Origin: Eubacterium sp.
Lineage (GTDB): Bacteria > Bacillota > Clostridia > Acetivibrionales > DSM-1351
DNA: 64,000 nt
Reading direction: 5' to 3'
Assembly: GCA_029266335.1 (NCBI GenBank)
Contig: JAQSXC010000003.1
Span: forward strand, 42,708-106,707
Part shown: one piece after another, positions 8,713-17,634 of the stretch
How the letters are laid out: every line of letters starts with the position of its first letter
How positions within the stretch are numbered: position 1 is the stretch's first letter
Position numbers and translations under genes: made by a program
Notes under the pieces: generated by a model
Database searches by the model: none
Told to the model about the DNA's origin: nothing
The model's input: the letters and a program-made list of their open reading frames with translations, nothing else

Positions 8713-9905
8713 ATAAAAACCTCTACATAATCGGGGCAGGAACAGGTTCTGAAGATTATCTTACACAAAAGGCTATTAAGCTGATTAAAGTCTGTGATAC
8801 GGTTTTCAGTACAACAAAAAGGCTGTCGGCGCTGTTTGCACCTTTGAGAGGAGACATATCGGAATATCCTGTTGATAAAATTTCTGAAATAATAGAAATG
8901 TCTCAAGCTAAAAATATTGCTTTACTGGTATCGGGGGATACGGGTTTTTTCAGTATTACGGGTACAGTTATTCAAAGACTTCCTGTGGGGATAAATGTTG
9001 AAATTGTCAGTGGCATCAGCTGTCTGACGTACTTTTGTTCAAAAATCGGCTGCAGCTATGAAAACATAAAGGTTATAAGTCTTCATGGCAGGGAAAACAG
9101 CCTGCTGGGGGCAATATCCTATAATCCTGCGGTCTTTGTCCTTACCGGAGGAAGCAATAAAGCTCACATAGTGTGCAAAAACCTTATGGATAATGATATG
9201 GGAGAAATCAAGGCCATAGCGGGAGAAAACCTGTCCATGCCACAGGAACGTATTGTAGAGGGTACTGTTAAAGAACTGTCGCAAAATATTTTTGAAGATC
9301 TTACGGTTTTGTTCTTTAAAAACCCAGATTTTTTAAATTATTACCTGCCGCTGTGTGACAGTGATTTTGTACGTGGTAAGGTACCCATGACAAAGGAGGA
9401 AGTAAGAGCGGTAACACTTGCCAAGCTTGCTGTTGAACCGGAGGATATTGTATATGATATAGGTGCGGGAACGGGTTCTGTGGCTATAAGTATGGCCAGA
9501 AGAGCCTTTGACGGCTGTGTTTACGCAGTGGAACAAAAAGGAGAGGCAGTAGAGCTGATCAAGGAAAACCGCAAAAGGCTGGGAGCAGGGAATGTGGTTG
9601 CTGTTCATGGAAGTGCACCTCAGGTTCTTGCAGGGCTTCCCAGACCGGACAAAGCCTTTATAGGCGGAACAAGCGGAAATATGACAGAGATTGTGAGAGT
9701 GTTGCTGGAGAGAAATCCCCGGATAAGGCTTGCAGCAAATGCAGTTACTCTGGAAAGCCTGAGCGAAGCTGTAAATTCCTTTGAGAATCATGGACTGGAA
9801 ACAGAGGTCACGTGTATAAATGCCTCTTACTCCCGGAAGGTGGGAGGTTACCATATGATGACTGCAAATAATCCGGTATATATTATTTTAGGAACAGTTA
9901 AATAA
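8709..9905 (+). CDS. cbiET: CbiET fusion, cobalt-precorrin-7 C5-methyltransferase / cobalt-precorrin-6B C15-methyltransferase (decarboxylating)
   Basis: A two-domain protein of 398 residues. Residues 1 to about 200 are CbiE, a tetrapyrrole methylase (YIIGAGTGSEDYLTQKAIK, LLVSGDTGFFSITG). Residues about 210-398 are CbiT, a Rossmann methyltransferase (MTKEEVRAVTLAKL, then DIGAGTGSVAISMA as SAM motif I and IGGTSGNMTEI). Together they methylate C5 and C15 and decarboxylate the C12 acetate. It overlaps cbiX by four bases. The last codons (TTA GGA ACA GTT AAA TAA) lie inside the end of a dispersed palindromic repeat (9887-10052), so the native C terminus may have been altered by an insertion. Confidence 0.94.
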   Translation: MNKNLYIIGAGTGSEDYLTQKAIKLIKVCDTVFSTTKRLSALFAPLRGDISEYPVDKISEIIEMSQAKNIALLVSGDTGFFSITGTVIQRLPVGINVEIVSGISCLTYFCSKIGCSYENIKVISLHGRENSLLGAISYNPAVFVLTGGSNKAHIVCKNLMDNDMGEIKAIAGENLSMPQERIVEGTVKELSQNIFEDLTVLFFKNPDFLNYYLPLCDSDFVRGKVPMTKEEVRAVTLAKLAVEPEDIVYDIGAGTGSVAISMARRAFDGCVYAVEQKGEAVELIKENRKRLGAGNVVAVHGSAPQVLAGLPRPDKAFIGGTSGNMTEIVRVLLERNPRIRLAANAVTLESLSEAVNSFENHGLETEVTCINASYSRKVGGYHMMTANNPVYIILGTVK

Positions 9906-10052
9906 TAAAACCCGATTTTCAAGGGAGATAGTTTTCGAAAAGACAAAGCGGAGGAGGGCGCAATAATTGCTTTATTGCAACTTACGATAACGCAGTATTT
10001 TCGGGAAATAGCGCCTTGAAAAATGGGAAGTTATAATTTAGCTGCTCCTTAG
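9887..10052. repeat. Palindromic dispersed repeat, copy A (longest, about 166 bp)
   Basis: The left end TTAGGAACAGTTAAATAATAA and the reverse complement of the right end (CTAAGGAGCAGCTAAATTATAA) form imperfect terminal inverted repeats. The segment AAAACCCGATTTTCAAGG, extending through GAGATAGTTTTC, is repeated in copy F on the opposite strand. The interior holds further hairpins (GCAATAA/TTATTGC near 9961, and GGGCGC pairing with GCGCC). No ORF is inside. The left end overlaps the cbiET stop codon. Confidence 0.75.
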
Positions 10053-10082
10053 AAAAAGTGTACGTTAGAATACGGGGGATAT

Positions 10083-11459
10083 ATGAAAACAAGCAGCATT
10101 GCCAGGATTATGATAGCAGGAACAGGAAGCGGCTGCGGTAAAACTACAGTTACCTGTGCAATACTAAGGGCCCTTGTCAATAGACGGGCTAGTGTTGCAG
10201 CCTTCAAGTGCGGACCGGATTATATTGATCCAATGTTTCATACTGAAATAGTCGGCACCGGCTCACGTAATCTCGATACTTTTCTCTGTGGAGAAAACAA
10301 TGTAAAGTATCTTATGGCGAAAAATTCCGAAGGAGCGGAGATATCTGTAATTGAGGGTGTCATGGGATATTATGACGGTCTTGGGAGTGATGGAAGCCAT
10401 TCATCATATTCCATAAGCCACCTTACAGATACTCCGGCAATACTTGTGGTCAGGCCGGGAGGTATGGCACTGTCGGCAGCAGCTGTAATAAAAGGCTTTA
10501 AAGATTTCAAGCCCGAGAGTAATATAAAAGGTATTATCTTAAATTCAGTATCTCCGGCGCTTTATGAAATGTACAAATCTATGATTGAAGATAATACCGG
10601 GCTTAAACTATTTGGTTTCCTGCCTGATATTCCCGGTGCTGCTATTGAAAGCAGACATCTTGGACTGGTTACTTCCAAAGAAATCGAGGATATTCAGAGG
10701 AAGCTGGATGTACTGGCTGAAAACGCGGAGCGGTATATTGATATAGCTGGCTTGCTTCGGCTTTCGCAAGCAGCGCCGTCAATTGAATATGAATCTTTCA
10801 CTGTAAAAGAAAGCTGTCAGTGCAAAATTGCGGTGGCCAGAGACAGAGCCTTTTGTTTTTATTATGCAGACAGCCTCGGGCTCCTGGAGCAGATGGGAGC
10901 AGAGCTTATATATTTCTCACCTTTAAGTGATAAAAAACTTCCGGATGGGATTAGTGGTCTTATACTTGGAGGGGGCTATCCGGAATTATACGCAAAGGGA
11001 TTGAGTGAAAACAAAAGTATGCTGGACAGTATAAAGAAGGCTATAGAAAAGGGTTTGCCCACATATGCAGAATGTGGAGGCTTTATGTATTTGCAGCAGT
11101 CGCTTTCAGATGCTGAAGGCAACAAATATGCCATGGTGGGAGCCCTAAGAGGAAATAGTTTCATGCAGAGCAGGCTGTCCAGGTTCGGGTATACAACACT
11201 GACAGCAAGAGAGGATAATCTGTTCTGCGAAAAAGGCGAAAGCATCAATGCCCATGAATTCCACTACAGCGACAGTGATAATAACGGCTGCAGTTTTGAG
11301 GCGCTCAAGCCCAACAGGCGAAGAAGTTGGGAGTGCATTTTTGCAAATAAGACTCTGGTGGCGGGATATCCCCACATGCATTTTTATGGGAATCCAAGCT
11401 TTGCTGAGAAATTTGTGCAAAAATGCGGTAAATTTGCCAGTCAAGCCAGTAGTTTTTAG
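10083..11459 (+). CDS. cbiA: CbiA, cobyrinate a,c-diamide synthase
   Basis: ATP- and glutamine-dependent amidation of the a and c side chains of cobyrinic acid. The N-terminal DTBS-like domain has the P-loop GTGSGCGKTT (residues 13-22) and the FKCGPDYIDPMFH motif specific to CbiA. The C-terminal class I glutamine amidotransferase domain has LILGGGYPELYA and the nucleophile Cys331 in YAECGGFMYL. Length (458) is normal. The stop codon abuts a partial copy of the dispersed repeat. It is separated from cbiET by repeat copy A, but orientation and pathway keep it in the same locus. Confidence 0.95.
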   Translation: MKTSSIARIMIAGTGSGCGKTTVTCAILRALVNRRASVAAFKCGPDYIDPMFHTEIVGTGSRNLDTFLCGENNVKYLMAKNSEGAEISVIEGVMGYYDGLGSDGSHSSYSISHLTDTPAILVVRPGGMALSAAAVIKGFKDFKPESNIKGIILNSVSPALYEMYKSMIEDNTGLKLFGFLPDIPGAAIESRHLGLVTSKEIEDIQRKLDVLAENAERYIDIAGLLRLSQAAPSIEYESFTVKESCQCKIAVARDRAFCFYYADSLGLLEQMGAELIYFSPLSDKKLPDGISGLILGGGYPELYAKGLSENKSMLDSIKKAIEKGLPTYAECGGFMYLQQSLSDAEGNKYAMVGALRGNSFMQSRLSRFGYTTLTAREDNLFCEKGESINAHEFHYSDSDNNGCSFEALKPNRRRSWECIFANKTLVAGYPHMHFYGNPSFAEKFVQKCGKFASQASSF

Positions 11460-11515
11460 TATTAAATGGAAAATGGCCGGCTTAAAATGGGGAAGTTATT
11501 ATTTAATCATGACTA
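11457..11515. repeat. Palindromic dispersed repeat, copy B (partial)
   Basis: The right end GGGGAAGTTATTATTTAATC continuing ATGACTAAA matches the terminal sequence of copies D and E (GGGAAGTTATTATTTAA and TTTAATCATG). The left end is degenerate (TTTTTAGTATTAAATGG) and begins in the cbiA stop codon. It occupies almost all of the cbiA-cobQ gap. Confidence 0.55.
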
Positions 11516-11538
11516 AATAAAGAAGCAGGTGTATATTG

Positions 11539-13086
11539 ATGGCAAAATCTATAATGATTCAAGGAACCATGTCCAATGCGGGAAAGAGTCTATTGACTGC
11601 GGGACTGTGCCGGATATTTGTACAGGATGGTTATAAGGTGGCACCCTTTAAATCTCAGAATATGGCTCTAAATTCATATATTACTGCTGACGGCTTTGAA
11701 ATGGGCCGCGCCCAGGTGGTGCAGGCAGAAGCGGCAAAAATAGCCCCGGATATCAGAATGAATCCAATACTTATCAAACCTACCAGCGACCAGGGCTCCC
11801 AGATCATTGTAGAAGGGCGGCCGGTAGGCAATATGACGGCAGCGCAATATTTTGAGTATAAATTGGAGTTAAAGCCAAAAATAATGGCCGCCTACCAAAG
11901 CCTTTCAAAGGAAAATGATATAATAGTAATTGAGGGTGCCGGGAGCCCTGCTGAGATCAACTTGAAGAAAAATGATATTGTTAACATGGGAATGGCACAG
12001 CTGGCCAAAGCTCCGGTATTGCTTGCGGGGGATATAGACAGGGGAGGCGTTTTTGCCTCCTTGTACGGGACAGTGATGCTGCTTGAGGAGCAGGAAAGAA
12101 AATACATCAAGGGTACAATAATCAATAAGTTCAGAGGGGATGTAAACATATTGAAACCCGGACTTGATATGCTCCGGAATCTGATTAATATCCCTGTTGT
12201 GGGTGTTGTTCCGTATCTCGCAATTGACATTGAAGATGAGGACAGTCTTTCGGAAAGATTTACAAAAAACAGGACAATAGGGCTTATTGACATAGCAGTA
12301 ATAAAACTTCCACGAATATCAAATTTTACAGACTTTAATGCACTCGAGCATATTGAAAATGCAAGTGTCAGATATATATCAAAGGCTTCCGAACTAAGGA
12401 ATCCTGATTTAATAATAATTCCAGGAAGTAAGAATACAATGAGCGATTTAAAATGGATGAGGGAAAATGGACTGGAAACACTGATACATAAGCATGTGGC
12501 AAAAAACAAACCAGTTTTTGGAATATGCGGGGGCTATCAGATGCTATGTGAAAGATTGAGTGACCCGTTTGAAGTGGAGCAGGGTGGAGAAATGCTGGGC
12601 ATGGGCCTGCTGAAGGCCGGAACGGTATTTGAAAAGGAAAAAACCCGTACAAGGGTAACAGGAGTATTCGGAACTGTGGGCGGTATATTTAAAGGTCTCA
12701 GCGGTAAAAAGTTTGAAGGCTATGAGATACATATGGGACAGACTGAACTTCTTCAGAGCATGGACAGGCTTGAGGGAAAGCGGGAGGAAGAGGGATGTGA
12801 AATTAGCCCCCTTTCAATTCTTACTGAAAATTCCGGCCTGGAAAAACATGATGGAATGAGCAGGGGTAATATTTACGGAAGTTATGTGCATGGGATTTTT
12901 GACAGTGATGAAGTATTGTTTGAAATAGCTGATGCCTTAATGAGGGAAAAGGGTATCATGCACTCTGAGGAATTTTCAATCAATATCAAAGAATATAAAG
13001 AACAGCAATATGATATTCTGGCTGATGCCTTAAGAAAATCATTGGATATGAAATACATATACAGTGTTATAGAGGAAGGAATATAG
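11539..13086 (+). CDS. cobQ: CobQ/CbiP, cobyric acid synthase
   Basis: Amidates side chains b, d, e and g of adenosylcobyrinate a,c-diamide to give adenosylcobyric acid. The 515 residues carry the N-terminal P-loop-like [24 protein letters not shown] and [19 protein letters not shown] motifs, and a C-terminal glutaminase domain with Cys330 in [10 protein letters not shown] and a SYVHGIFD histidine region. TTG at 11536 precedes the ATG at 11539; ATG is preferred, with AGCAGGTG upstream. cbiC follows after 25 bp. Confidence 0.95.
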   Translation: MAKSIMIQGTMSNAGKSLLTAGLCRIFVQDGYKVAPFKSQNMALNSYITADGFEMGRAQVVQAEAAKIAPDIRMNPILIKPTSDQGSQIIVEGRPVGNMTAAQYFEYKLELKPKIMAAYQSLSKENDIIVIEGAGSPAEINLKKNDIVNMGMAQLAKAPVLLAGDIDRGGVFASLYGTVMLLEEQERKYIKGTIINKFRGDVNILKPGLDMLRNLINIPVVGVVPYLAIDIEDEDSLSERFTKNRTIGLIDIAVIKLPRISNFTDFNALEHIENASVRYISKASELRNPDLIIIPGSKNTMSDLKWMRENGLETLIHKHVAKNKPVFGICGGYQMLCERLSDPFEVEQGGEMLGMGLLKAGTVFEKEKTRTRVTGVFGTVGGIFKGLSGKKFEGYEIHMGQTELLQSMDRLEGKREEEGCEISPLSILTENSGLEKHDGMSRGNIYGSYVHGIFDSDEVLFEIADALMREKGIMHSEEFSINIKEYKEQQYDILADALRKSLDMKYIYSVIEEGI

Positions 13087-13111
13087 TTTTGGAAAGGCTA
13101 ACGGTACTTAT

Positions 13112-13744
13112 ATGGAGATAATGAAGCCAATGGACATAGAAGCCAAAAGTTTTGAAATCATCAGCCAGGAGCTTGAGGGCAGAATTTTTGACAAACAGCA
13201 GGAACCTGTCATAAAGAGGGTTATTCATACCACTGCTGATTTTGATTATGCAGATAATTTATTTTTTTCAGAGAATGTAATTAATGCGGCAATTGAATGT
13301 TTAAAAACAGGAGCTAGTATTGTTACCGATACACAAATGGCTATGTCGGGAATCAATAAGGCAGCTGCAAAACGGTGCGGCTGTGAAATCAGATGTTTTA
13401 TGTCAGATGAAGATGTGGCTGAGATGGCAGCCAAAGAGGGGATAACAAGAGCAGCAGTAGCTATGAGAAAAGCTGCAGAAATAGAAAAACCTCTGATAAT
13501 CGTTGTGGGGAATGCTCCGACAGCCCTTATTGAACTTGACTGGCTGGTAAGAAATAAGGGATTTTTACCAAAACTGATTATTGGTGTTCCCGTAGGGTTC
13601 GTAAATGTGGTTGAGTCCAAGGAAATGATAATGAAACTCCATATTCCGCATATTGTGGCAAGCGGTAGAAAGGGCGGCAGCAATGTTGCGGCTGCCATTA
13701 TAAATGCTATACTTTATATGGTATCACCCAGAGATAATTTTTAA
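13112..13744 (+). CDS. cbiC: CbiC, cobalt-precorrin-8 methylmutase
   Basis: Moves the methyl group from C11 to C12 to form cobyrinic acid. The catalytic His39 lies in RVIHTTADFDYADN, and DTQMAMSGI, GNAPTAL and VGFVNVVESKE are all family signatures. At 210 residues it is full length. The start ATG at 13112 lacks a strong ribosome site (GGAAAGG at about 13090); the in-frame ATG at 13121 (MKPMDIEAKSFEII) is an alternative. The stop codon coincides with the beginning of a repeat fragment (copy C). Confidence 0.94.
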   Translation: MEIMKPMDIEAKSFEIISQELEGRIFDKQQEPVIKRVIHTTADFDYADNLFFSENVINAAIECLKTGASIVTDTQMAMSGINKAAAKRCGCEIRCFMSDEDVAEMAAKEGITRAAVAMRKAAEIEKPLIIVVGNAPTALIELDWLVRNKGFLPKLIIGVPVGFVNVVESKEMIMKLHIPHIVASGRKGGSNVAAAIINAILYMVSPRDNF

Positions 13745-13791
13745 AAATATCTCTCCTTAAAACGGAGTTTTATTATTTAAGCATGCCTTAT
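13736..13791. repeat. Palindromic dispersed repeat, copy C (half element)
   Basis: The stretch beginning ATTTTTAAAAATATCTCTCC and ending GGAGTTTTATTATTTAAGC plus ATGCC aligns with the second half of copy F (ATTTTTGAAAACTATCTCCC, then GGGTTTTATCATTTAAC) and with the end of copy D (GGAGTTTTATTGTTTAATC). It starts at the cbiC stop codon. Confidence 0.55.
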
Positions 13792-13817
13792 TCAAATATT
13801 GCATTAAACTGGAATAA

Positions 13818-13842
13818 GGGATGACATTAAAAATGACATCCC
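13818..13842 (+). other. Stem-loop upstream of cbiB
   Basis: GGGATGACAT and ATGACATCCC pair through GGGATG/CATCCC and CAT/ATG around one mismatch, with a short A-rich loop. It lies 18 bases before the cbiB start and has no T run, so a leader or processing hairpin is more likely than a terminator. Confidence 0.45.
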
Positions 13843-13860
13843 TATATTGGAGTATATAAG

Positions 13861-14832
13861 ATGGAAATTTTAGCGGCTGTTATTATAGGTTTTATTCTGG
13901 ATTTAATATTCGGTGATCCACATTGGTTGCCCCATCCTGTAAGATTAATAGGGTGGCTGATTTCAAATGGAGAAAAGCTTTTAAGGAGGCTGCTGCCTGA
14001 AACACGGAGGAGTGAGCTGCTTGGAGGTATGATACTGACAATACTTGTAACCTGTATATCATCTGGAGTGCCATATTTTATATTATCACTTGCAGGCAGG
14101 ATAAATTATGTCCTTGAGCTGGCCTTATCGTCAATATTCTGCTATCAGATACTGGCAGCTAAAAGCTTGAAAACCGAAAGTATGAGAGTTTACTATCATC
14201 TGAAAAATAATGATATGGGTAATGCCAGAAAATATCTGTCATGGATAGTTGGACGTGATACACAGAACCTTGGTGAAGAGGGAATTACAAAAGCAGCTGT
14301 AGAAACAGTTGCAGAAAACACCTCAGACGGGGTTGTGGCACCGTTGATATTTTTGATAATCGGTGGGGCACCCCTGGGCTTTTTTTATAAAGCTGTTAAT
14401 ACGCTGGATTCAATGATCGGGTATAAAAATGACAAGTATATTTATTTCGGGAAATTCGCAGCCAGACTGGATGATGTTATGAATTTCATACCGGCCATAG
14501 TTTCAGCATATGCAATGATAGCTTCAAGCTTCATCAACAGGCTCGACTATAAAAATGCATTCAGGATTTATAAGAGAGACAGGAGAAACCATTCCAGCCC
14601 AAACAGCGCCAGAACAGAGGCTGCATGTGCCGGAGCACTGAATCTGCAGCTGGCAGGAGACGCCTGCTATTTTGGAAAGCTTGTCAGGAAGCCCACAATA
14701 GGTGATAATAACAGAAATATTCAAATAGATGACATACCAACAGCTAACAAACTTATGTATACTACTGCCATTATTTCAATGATATCATTGTGCATGGCGA
14801 GATTGATAATTTTTCTAATAATAATAAGTTAA
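13861..14832 (+). CDS. cbiB: CbiB, adenosylcobinamide-phosphate synthase
   Basis: Membrane enzyme that attaches aminopropanol (phosphate) to adenosylcobyric acid. The 323 residues have the N-terminal signature FILDLIFGDPHWLPHPVRLIG, several membrane helices, WIVGRDTQNL, the AAVETVAENTSDGVVAPL motif and NSARTEAACAGALNLQL, all typical of CbiB/CobD-type synthases. GGAG at 13850 serves the ATG. It follows cbiC after a repeat fragment and a hairpin. Confidence 0.95.
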   Translation: MEILAAVIIGFILDLIFGDPHWLPHPVRLIGWLISNGEKLLRRLLPETRRSELLGGMILTILVTCISSGVPYFILSLAGRINYVLELALSSIFCYQILAAKSLKTESMRVYYHLKNNDMGNARKYLSWIVGRDTQNLGEEGITKAAVETVAENTSDGVVAPLIFLIIGGAPLGFFYKAVNTLDSMIGYKNDKYIYFGKFAARLDDVMNFIPAIVSAYAMIASSFINRLDYKNAFRIYKRDRRNHSSPNSARTEAACAGALNLQLAGDACYFGKLVRKPTIGDNNRNIQIDDIPTANKLMYTTAIISMISLCMARLIIFLIIIS

Positions 14833-14909
14833 TATAAAGTAATAAAAGTACCGAAAGATATTGGACTAATAAGGTGCCATAGCTTATTTGAGAAAACTTT
14901 GGAGGTAAA

Positions 14910-15983
14910 ATGGTAAAATTAACTCACGGCGGAGATATATACAGTTATGGCAGTTTGTCAGATACTAACCGGTTAATAGATTTTTCAGCCAATATAAACC
15001 CTCTGGGATTACCGGAGGGTGTAAAACAAGCCTTTATGAAAAGTATGGATTATTCGAGCAATTATCCTGATCCCCTGTGCAGAGAGCTTGTAAAGCAAAC
15101 AGCCTTGCACGAAAATGTACCGGAGGATTATATTTTTTGCGGTAACGGTGCGGCTGACATCATATACAGAATAGCTGCAGCAATCCAGCCCCGGAATACC
15201 CTTGTGACAGCTCCGGCTTTTTCAGAATATGAAGAAGCTGTTAGAACCGTTAACAGCAAAGTCAGGTATTATAGATTGAAGAGGGAAAATGGTTTTAAAA
15301 TTGATGAAGGGATAATTGATTACGTCACTTCCGACATGGATCTGGTGTTTCTTTGCAACCCCAATAATCCTACAGGAGAATTGCTGGATAAAAAAACAGT
15401 TCTGGCACTGGCAGACAAATGCAAGGAAAGCAACTGTTTATTGGTTGTGGATGAGTGCTTTGTAGATTTCCTGGAAAATATTCAGGAATTCAGCATAGTT
15501 GACAGTCTTGGAACATACGATAACGTTATGGTATTAAAAGCCTTTACAAAGATATATGCAATGGCAGGTTTGCGGCTGGGTTATGCAATATGCTCCAATA
15601 AAGGTATCCTTGAACGTCTTGCAAGTGCCGGTCAGCCCTGGAGTGTGTCAGTACCGGCACAACAGTGCGGTATTGCGGCTCTTAAGGAAACTGATTACCT
15701 CAATAAAACAAGAATATTCATAAAGCAGAACAGGGAATATTTGCTTGAGAGTTTAAGAAACCTTGGTTTTGAGGTTTTTGACTCCAGAGCCAACTATATA
15801 TTGTTCAGGTCAGAAAACAATTCCCTGAAAAAGGAGCTTGAGAAGTATGGAATTTTAATACGCTCCTGTCATAACTATGTTGGTCTTGATAACACGTATT
15901 TCAGGATTGCGGTAAAGTCTCGGGAGGACAATGAATATCTGGCAGCATGTCTTAAAAAGATAGCAGCTTCGGGAGGATCATAG
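14910..15983 (+). CDS. cobD: CobD, L-threonine-O-3-phosphate decarboxylase
   Basis: PLP-dependent decarboxylase that makes (R)-1-amino-2-propanol O-2-phosphate, the substrate of the CbiB step. The fold type I aminotransferase-like sequence (357 residues) has TFSANINPLG-type N terminus (IDFSANINPLGLPEG), CNPNNPTGEL, VVDECFVDF and the PLP lysine Lys214 in KAFTKIYAMAGLRLGY. The KIYAMAGLRLGY context separates CobD from histidinol-phosphate aminotransferase only weakly, but the placement directly after cbiB decides it. TTGGAGG precedes the ATG. A Rho-independent terminator lies about 50 bases downstream and closes the cobalamin cluster. Confidence 0.92.
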   Translation: MVKLTHGGDIYSYGSLSDTNRLIDFSANINPLGLPEGVKQAFMKSMDYSSNYPDPLCRELVKQTALHENVPEDYIFCGNGAADIIYRIAAAIQPRNTLVTAPAFSEYEEAVRTVNSKVRYYRLKRENGFKIDEGIIDYVTSDMDLVFLCNPNNPTGELLDKKTVLALADKCKESNCLLVVDECFVDFLENIQEFSIVDSLGTYDNVMVLKAFTKIYAMAGLRLGYAICSNKGILERLASAGQPWSVSVPAQQCGIAALKETDYLNKTRIFIKQNREYLLESLRNLGFEVFDSRANYILFRSENNSLKKELEKYGILIRSCHNYVGLDNTYFRIAVKSREDNEYLAACLKKIAASGGS

Positions 15984-16031
15984 TTTCTCCTGCCAATCCT
16001 AAATTTTTAGAATAATAAAAGGTATAGTCTA

Positions 16032-16063
16032 GGCATTTCATATAAACCGGAGATGCCTTTTTT
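16032..16063 (+). terminator. Rho-independent terminator after cobD
   Basis: GGCATTTC pairs with GAGATGCC (one G-U pair), followed by six T residues. It marks the end of the cobalamin cluster. Confidence 0.8.
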
Positions 16064-16096
16064 ATGTCCAAAAAAATGCCTATAAGACTTGGTTAA

Positions 16097-16124
16097 TTGA
16101 CAAAAAATATATATGAGGTATAAT
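16097..16124 (+). promoter_or_regulatory. SigmaA promoter of the TetR/flavoprotein operon
   Basis: TTGACA (16097-16102) and TATAAT (16119-16124) are both perfect consensus boxes, with a 16-base spacer, about 35 bp upstream of the TetR gene. Confidence 0.8.
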
Positions 16125-16128
16125 AAAA

Positions 16129-16143
16129 TTGAACAGTGTTCAA
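16129..16143. promoter_or_regulatory. Palindromic operator, probably bound by the adjacent TetR protein
   Basis: TTGAACAGTGTTCAA is a perfect 15-bp palindrome (7-bp arms, one central base). It begins four bases after the -10 box, over the predicted transcription start, where repressor binding would block initiation. Autoregulation is an inference from position. Confidence 0.65.
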
Positions 16144-16159
16144 GAATTGAGATGGTGAT

Positions 16160-16732
16160 ATGGGAAAAGCACTGCAAATTAAAGAAAAAATTATTGAAGC
16201 TACAATAAAGTTACTGCAACAAAGCAGCGGTAATATAGAAAATATAACAATCAGAGGTATAGCAGAGACGGTAGGGGTTGGTACAGGCCTTATAAACTAC
16301 CATTTCGGTTCCAAGGAAAAGCTCATAGAGGTATGCGTTCAGAGAATAATAGGTAATGTTATCAGCGTTTTTAATCCCAGGCTGCATGAAAATTTAAATG
16401 AAACAGATAAATTAAAGGAAGTAGCCTGTCAGGTTATGGACTTTTTAATCAGTAATCCGGAGATATCCAAGATTTCAATATTGGGAGATATGATTACACC
16501 CATGATAATGGATAACACAATGAGAACAGTTATGGGCTTTTGCAAGGTTTTCATTTCAGACGGCCAGGATACCAAGCTGCTTGTCTATGCTTTCACACTG
16601 ATTCTGCAAGGTGCATTTCTTAGAAAAGATATAACTGGGGAAAGCCTGGGTTTTGACTTTAACCAGAAACAGGATCGGGATAAATTTATTCAGTTTGTTG
16701 TATATAGGATTTTCGGAGGAGACAGGTTATGA
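16160..16732 (+). CDS. TetR/AcrR family transcriptional regulator
   Basis: One-component repressor of 190 residues. The N-terminal helix-turn-helix is clear (ITIRGIAETVGVGTGLINYHFGSKEKLIEVCVQRI, residues about 28-62), followed by a helical ligand-binding domain that does not resemble a named subfamily. It overlaps the downstream flavoprotein gene by four bases (ATGA), so the two are co-expressed. A consensus promoter with a perfect palindrome just upstream suggests it represses itself and the flavoprotein. The ligand is unknown. Confidence 0.88.
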   Translation: MGKALQIKEKIIEATIKLLQQSSGNIENITIRGIAETVGVGTGLINYHFGSKEKLIEVCVQRIIGNVISVFNPRLHENLNETDKLKEVACQVMDFLISNPEISKISILGDMITPMIMDNTMRTVMGFCKVFISDGQDTKLLVYAFTLILQGAFLRKDITGESLGFDFNQKQDRDKFIQFVVYRIFGGDRL

Positions 16733-17526
16733 GGATATTAATGATTAATGGCTCCCCGCATAAAGGCAATACCTGGAGAGCCATGTGTGCCGCGCGGGAA
16801 GAGATTTTAAAGGAAGATCCATATGTAATTTTTGAGGAAATACACCTCAGCAGCTTGAAACTTCCTTTCTGTACCGGTTGCAGTCTGTGTTTCCGTAAGG
16901 GCAGGGACTATTGTCCCCATTCCAGCATTATGAAAGAGGTTTTTGATAAAATGGAAGCAGCTGACGGATTGATATTCGGAGCCTCAACCTTTTATATGGC
17001 ACCTAATGCTCTTGCTAAAAACCTTATAGATCATTGGAGCTTTTTTACGCACAGACCTCACTTCTTCAAAAATAAAGCGTTGGTAGTATCTACAACGGCG
17101 GGTGTATTTGCCAATAAGACTGTTGATTTTATTGCGGGAGCATTACAGAGCATAGGGTATAACAAATGCTTTAAACTACCCATTACTGCATACAGCTGGA
17201 ATGTATATGACCCCGACGAAAAAGCAAGACAGAAGATTAAAAAAGTATCTCTGAAATTCTATAAGGATGTGGCTTCAGGTAAACTGCATGAGCCAGGTAT
17301 CGGACTTATGATTCCATACAATCTGTTCAGGGGAATGGGTCTGAACTATGTAAAGGGCTCGGAATATGAGACCGAGGATGGAGTTTACTGGACAGATCCC
17401 AAAAGGGTTAAAGCAACCTATGATCCGTCAATCAAAGTGTCTTTTTATAAAAAGCCTTTCGGAATGCTATTCTATCTGGTCGGCAAATGGTCAGCAAGAT
17501 TTATAACTATTACGTATAGAAAATAA
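16729..17526 (+). CDS. Iron-sulfur flavoprotein / NADPH-dependent FMN reductase-like protein
   Basis: Flavodoxin-fold oxidoreductase of 265 residues. The N-terminal phosphate-binding loop for FMN is INGSPHKGNTWRAM (residues 6-19). A compact cysteine motif CX2CX2CX7C (Cys48, 51, 54, 62) fits the [4Fe-4S] cluster of archaeal/clostridial iron-sulfur flavoproteins (Isf family). The C-terminal ~70 residues, rich in aromatic and basic residues, extend beyond the flavodoxin core. It is translationally coupled to the TetR gene. Redox partner and substrate cannot be inferred. Confidence 0.82.
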   Translation: MRILMINGSPHKGNTWRAMCAAREEILKEDPYVIFEEIHLSSLKLPFCTGCSLCFRKGRDYCPHSSIMKEVFDKMEAADGLIFGASTFYMAPNALAKNLIDHWSFFTHRPHFFKNKALVVSTTAGVFANKTVDFIAGALQSIGYNKCFKLPITAYSWNVYDPDEKARQKIKKVSLKFYKDVASGKLHEPGIGLMIPYNLFRGMGLNYVKGSEYETEDGVYWTDPKRVKATYDPSIKVSFYKKPFGMLFYLVGKWSARFITITYRK

Positions 17527-17565
17527 CATGTTTATATTTATTACACCTTCAAAATTTAATCAATG

Positions 17566-17582
17566 CCGTAAAAAAATTACGG
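17566..17582. other. Short palindrome upstream of the AAA ATPase gene
   Basis: CCGTAA-AAAAA-TTACGG, a perfect 6-bp stem, lies directly 5' of the -35 box of the cassette. It could be a weak terminator of the flavoprotein operon or an operator. Confidence 0.35.
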
Positions 17583-17588
17583 TCGATA

Positions 17589-17617
17589 TTGCTGGATTAA
17601 AGGAAATTGGTTATAAT
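17589..17617 (+). promoter_or_regulatory. Promoter of the ATPase/TOPRIM-like cassette
   Basis: TTGCTG (17589-17594) and a perfect TATAAT (17612-17617) with 17-base spacing; GAGGTG and the ATG at 17635 follow. The cassette therefore has its own transcription unit. Confidence 0.65.
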
Positions 17618-17634
17618 AAAATTGAGGTGTTATC

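Noticed and set aside
9906..10082. Cobalamin riboswitch before cbiA
   Set aside because: The structured gap between cbiET and cbiA first looked like a riboswitch, but it has no B12-box-like core that I can see, and its ends and core recur near unrelated genes, so it is a dispersed repeat.
11892..12509. 205-residue open frame on the - strand inside cobQ
   Set aside because: Mirror of a strong coding region; low-complexity hydrophobic/Ser-rich product, no ribosome site, no family resemblance.
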